From Pseudoalteromonas denitrificans DSM 6059 (GTDB lineage: Bacteria; Pseudomonadota; Gammaproteobacteria; Enterobacterales; Alteromonadaceae): 39,016 nucleotides of DNA. The translations under genes were made by a program, and so were the position numbers. The stretch covers positions 1 to 39,016 of the forward strand of contig NZ_FOLO01000056.1 of NCBI RefSeq assembly GCF_900112265.1. Reading direction: 5' to 3'. Numbering within the stretch: the first letter of the stretch is position 1; each line of letters begins with the position of its first letter. The notes below the pieces were generated by a model. That model had not been told where the DNA came from and made no database searches. It saw only the letters and a list, made by a program, of their open reading frames with translations. Below, in pieces: positions 36,303 through 39,016 of the stretch.

Positions 36303-36629
36303 ATGAAAAATGAGAAAAAATATCTGTTTGATAACCCTAAAAACGTCAAGCGACTATTGTATATTCTTTACGCCTGCTGTCTTCTATTGGTTGTTTTAGA
36401 TTTCATTATTCACCGCCATATTATGCATGAATGGGAGAAACTATGGGTTTTTTACCCCATTTATGGCTTTGTCGGCTGTGTGGTACTCGTAGTTATTGCA
36501 ACATGGATGAGAACTTTTTTGATGCGTTCAGAGGATTATTATGACAATCCCACCAACAAGGATGTAGATAATATCTCTTCAGATAACAAGATGTTAAACA
36601 AAAAAGGACAGCATCATGTGGATGATTGA
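36303..36629 (+). CDS. Small membrane protein of the Mrp operon
   Basis: A 108-aa protein with two predicted membrane helices: LLYILYACCLLLVVLDFII and WVFYPIYGFVGCVVLVVIAT, separated by a short HRHIMHEWEKL loop with three histidines. The C-terminus is hydrophilic (DNPTNKDVDNISSDNK). It starts 3 nt after the previous stop and overlaps the next gene by 14 nt, so it clearly belongs to the operon. It is not one of the classical subunits MrpA-G. Its place between two channel subunits suggests a structural accessory; function unknown. Confidence 0.8.
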   Translation: MKNEKKYLFDNPKNVKRLLYILYACCLLLVVLDFIIHRHIMHEWEKLWVFYPIYGFVGCVVLVVIATWMRTFLMRSEDYYDNPTNKDVDNISSDNKMLNKKGQHHVDD

Positions 36630-38313
36630 ACTACCACCCTTCGTACCCTTTTTTATTGGCGCATTAATACTATTATTCACACGCGGCATGTTGCGTAGTG
36701 CAATAATGATAGCAATCCCTATTGTCAGTGCCATGCACTTAATGATGGTCCCTGAAGGGATCCATTTACAATTTACGTTTCTTGAATATCAATTAACGCC
36801 CTACCGCGTTGATAAGCTAAGCATAATGTTTGCCTATATTTTTCATATTGCCGCGTTCATTGGCATTATTTATTCATTGCACCTTCGCGATACTATGCAA
36901 CAAGTATCCGCGATGCTTTATGCAGGTAGTGCTTTAGGCGCTGTTTTTGCAGGAGATTTATTAACGTTATTTATCTTCTGGGAATTACTCGCATTTACGT
37001 CGGTATTTCTTATTTGGGCGCGTAGAACACAACGTTCCTATGATGCCGGTATGCGCTATCTTATTATTCAAGTGTTATCAGGTGTTATTCTTCTTGTGGG
37101 CACACTTTTTTATGCGCATGAAAACAGTACGCTAGACTTTGGTTATATTGGTTTAGATAGTGTCGCTGGCTGGCTTATTCTTATTGCTTTTGGTATTAAG
37201 TGTGCTTTCCCTATCGCACATAATTGGTTAACAGACGCTTATCCAGAGGCGACAGTAACTGGCACCGTTTTTCTTAGTGCTTTTACCACCAAAGTGGCCG
37301 TTTATTCGTTGGCACGTGCCTACCCTGGCACTGAAATATTAATCTATATTGGCGCGGCCATGACGTGTTTCCCTATATTTTTTGCCGTTATTGAAAACGA
37401 TTTACGCCGCGTATTGGCCTATAGCCTAATCAACCAAGTAGGGTTTATGGTTGTAGGAATAGGTATTGGAACCGCACTTGCTATTAATGGGGCAGTATCC
37501 CATGCCTTTAATGATGTGATATTTAAAGGTTTGTTATTTATGTCTATGGGCGCTGTATTACAGATGACCGGCCGAATGAACGGCTCTGATCTTGGTGGAT
37601 TATATAAAACCATGCCTAAAACCACGATACTTTGTATTGTTGGTGCTGCCTCTATTTCCGCCTTCCCACTCTTTAGTGGTTTTGTCAGTAAATCAATGGT
37701 GATGTCTGCTGCACTTGAAGAAGGGTATGACTGGATCTGGTTGATGTTATTGTTTGCTTCTGCGGGAGTATTCCATCATGCCGGAATAAAGATCCCATAT
37801 TTTGCGTTTTTTGCTCATGATTCAGGTTTAAAGGCAAATGATCCTCCTAATAACATGCTTTTAGCCATGACTATATCTGCTGCACTTTGTATTGCCATTG
37901 GTATTTATCCACAAGCCTTATATTCATTATTGCCTTATGACACTGGTTATAACCCCTATGATGCAACCCATGTTTTGGCACAAACGCAATTATTGTTCTT
38001 CTCAGCGCTGGCCTTTGTTTGGCTTAACCTTAAAGGGTTATATCCACCTGAACTTCGCTCTACTAACTTAGATTTTGATTGGATTTACCGCCGTGCAATG
38101 CCACATGCGTTGCAACAACTGTTTAGCGTTATTTGGCAAGCAAATCGTTCATTAAGGGATGCATTGAAGCTAAGGCTTAATCTATATTTAAGTTATTTTT
38201 CTGGCAAGAATGACCGACTGAGTATTCTACTGTCACGAAACTATCCTTCAGGTAGTATGGTTATGTGGGTCGCAGTTATACTAGCTACTTATTTATTACT
38301 TAGCTTTATTTAA
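36616..38313 (+). CDS. Third antiporter-like proton-channel subunit (MrpD/NuoL-type)
   Basis: A 565-aa NuoM/NuoL-type membrane protein. It has LTLFIFWELLAFTSVFLIWA (glutamate helix), GIKCAFPIAHNWLTDAYPEA (lysine path), VTGTVFLSAFTTKVAVY, RRVLAYSLINQVGFMVVG and FPLFSGFVSKSMVM. The C-terminal 130 residues include a charged loop (RSTNLDFDWIYRRAMPHAL) and a final helix MWVAVILATYLLLSFI. The start is ATG at 36616 (a second ATG at 36622 is also possible), with AAAGGA 7 nt upstream. It closes the operon, followed by a terminator at 38351. Confidence 0.88.
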   Translation: MWMIELPPFVPFFIGALILLFTRGMLRSAIMIAIPIVSAMHLMMVPEGIHLQFTFLEYQLTPYRVDKLSIMFAYIFHIAAFIGIIYSLHLRDTMQQVSAMLYAGSALGAVFAGDLLTLFIFWELLAFTSVFLIWARRTQRSYDAGMRYLIIQVLSGVILLVGTLFYAHENSTLDFGYIGLDSVAGWLILIAFGIKCAFPIAHNWLTDAYPEATVTGTVFLSAFTTKVAVYSLARAYPGTEILIYIGAAMTCFPIFFAVIENDLRRVLAYSLINQVGFMVVGIGIGTALAINGAVSHAFNDVIFKGLLFMSMGAVLQMTGRMNGSDLGGLYKTMPKTTILCIVGAASISAFPLFSGFVSKSMVMSAALEEGYDWIWLMLLFASAGVFHHAGIKIPYFAFFAHDSGLKANDPPNNMLLAMTISAALCIAIGIYPQALYSLLPYDTGYNPYDATHVLAQTQLLFFSALAFVWLNLKGLYPPELRSTNLDFDWIYRRAMPHALQQLFSVIWQANRSLRDALKLRLNLYLSYFSGKNDRLSILLSRNYPSGSMVMWVAVILATYLLLSFI

Positions 38314-38350
38314 TAAAATATAGCCTCGTCTTAGAATAAAAAGAGTGGGT

Positions 38351-38385
38351 ATAATACTCTTCCTAAGTGAGAGTATTATTTTTAA
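38351..38385 (+). terminator. Rho-independent terminator of the Mrp operon
   Basis: ATAATACTCT (38351-38360) pairs with AGAGTATTAT (38370-38379), a perfect 10-bp stem with a 9-nt loop, followed by TTTTAATTT. It lies 37 nt after the last stop codon. Confidence 0.88.
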
Positions 38386-38431
38386 TTTATAGGCATATTA
38401 TAAATGATTGAGTGGTTTATCCGCATCTAAC

Positions 38432-38470
38432 ATAAAAAACCTCCATTTAAGTCAAACTTAGCAGGAGGTT
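38432..38470 (-). terminator. Terminator-like hairpin on the minus strand
   Basis: On the minus strand AACCTCC and GGAGGTT form a 7-bp stem with a 19-nt loop, followed by TTTT. It would stop transcription entering the Mrp operon region from the right. No minus-strand gene is visible nearby in the window. Confidence 0.45.
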
Positions 38471-38739
38471 AAATAATAATACTTTATTGTAACTGATTTA
38501 CTTTATTGTCTTCCGATAACCACTGTGGGAGAGTAATAAAGATCTTTACTTACCATTTCTATAACTAGCATTCTACTGTTTAAAATTAACCATCTAAAAA
38601 ATAAAGTTCTTTACTAACTTCGTAAATGTAACTTTTTAGTAAATTTTAAAGTAATAAAGTGAAGGTCGGCGTACCCGCACCTACAATAAACCTAAACTAA
38701 TCGTTAGCCTATAACCCAATTTAAACTTGGGAGAGCATT
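38471..38739. other. Spacer leading to the IS66-type element
   Basis: About 270 nt, AT-rich up to 38660, then a more GC-balanced stretch (GAAGGTCGGCGTACCCGC) that may mark the left end of the insertion element. An exact terminal repeat cannot be proven because the other end lies outside the window. Confidence 0.35.
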
Positions 38740-39016
38740 ATGGCCAGGCGAACACTCGAAGATTGGCAAACCATTATTGAAGCGCAGTTGGCCAGTGGCC
38801 TGACAATTGTTAAATACTGCGAACAAAATAAAATAAATCCAAAAACCTTTAGTTCACGTAAAGCGACATTAAAACAAAGAGATGCGCAGCCCGGCACCTC
38901 TGAACAAAATGGTTTTGTTCAAGTTCAAAGTGATATGAAAACCTCTGCCACAATTATGTTCAAAACACCGCATGGCACGTTGCAGCTATCATCAAACATT
39001 TCCCCAGAATGGGTTG
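38740..39016 (+). mobile_element. tnpA: IS66-family accessory gene tnpA, 5' part
   Basis: The reading frame starts at 38740 (GGGAG 5 nt upstream) and reads ARRTLEDWQTIIEAQLASGL, TIVKYCEQNKINPKTFSSRK and ends at the edge in STLQLSSNISPEWV-like text. The MxRR-x-W-x-x-I-x-x-Q and GL-x-x-x-x-CxxxxI-x-x-x-x-F-x-x-RK pattern is that of the IS66 accessory protein TnpA, a small helix-turn-helix protein. In complete elements it is followed by tnpB and the transposase tnpC; both would lie beyond the right edge. Confidence 0.85.

Noticed and set aside
30797..38313. Complex I or inorganic-carbon (Dab) transporter operon
   Set aside because: MrpE, F and G are clear and no NADH, quinone or carbonic-anhydrase-like soluble subunit is encoded.

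Overview
The window is AT-rich DNA from a marine gammaproteobacterium, most likely Alteromonadales and probably close to Colwellia or Thalassotalea. The evidence is the order murB-birA-coaX-tRNA(Thr,Tyr,Gly,Thr)-tufB, the style of the M1 aminopeptidase, and the proteins in general. This is recognition by eye; no database search was run.

Layout. (1) 1-4229, minus strand: core housekeeping block. murB, birA and coaX are tightly packed, then a tRNA operon (Thr-TGT, Tyr-GTA, Gly-TCC, Thr-GGT) leads into tuf, which runs off the left edge. A clear stable-RNA promoter with a GC-rich discriminator precedes the tRNAs. (2) 4345-10851: single genes. These are a secreted M1 aminopeptidase, a small membrane gene broken by a stop codon, a DUF1203 protein, a PEP-mutase-like enzyme divergent from a LysR regulator with a perfect palindrome between them, and a secreted metallo-beta-lactamase-fold hydrolase. 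(3) 11121-18012, minus strand: a giant secreted repeat protein (about 1440 aa), two paralogous small secreted proteins and a periplasmic solute-binding protein. (4) 18013-19800: decayed DNA with a broken secreted-protein gene fused to an IS91-type transposase remnant. (5) 19959-26620: a ToxR/CadC-type membrane regulator with a beta-propeller sensor, divergent from an operon of an esterase, two paralogous secreted propeller proteins and a serine hydrolase, followed by the wreck of a third propeller paralogue. (6) 27263-29014: a lipoprotein with Asp-box repeats. (7) 29392-38313: a decayed nhaR-like regulator, a decayed HPF/RaiA-like gene, and a nine-gene Mrp-type cation/proton antiporter operon of unusual composition (E-F-G-[A C-terminal+B]-C-D-D'-x-D''). 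(8) 38740-end: the start of an IS66-family element.

Two themes stand out. First, gene decay: at least six loci are readable only across in-frame stops or frameshifts, while the neighbouring core genes are intact. Second, the Mrp operon is preceded by its own broken regulator and a broken ribosome-factor-like gene that overlaps mrpE by ATGA. The gene for the fused MrpA-tail/MrpB subunit has its best Shine-Dalgarno placed in front of an ATC codon instead of ATG. No CRISPR array, rRNA or phage module is visible.
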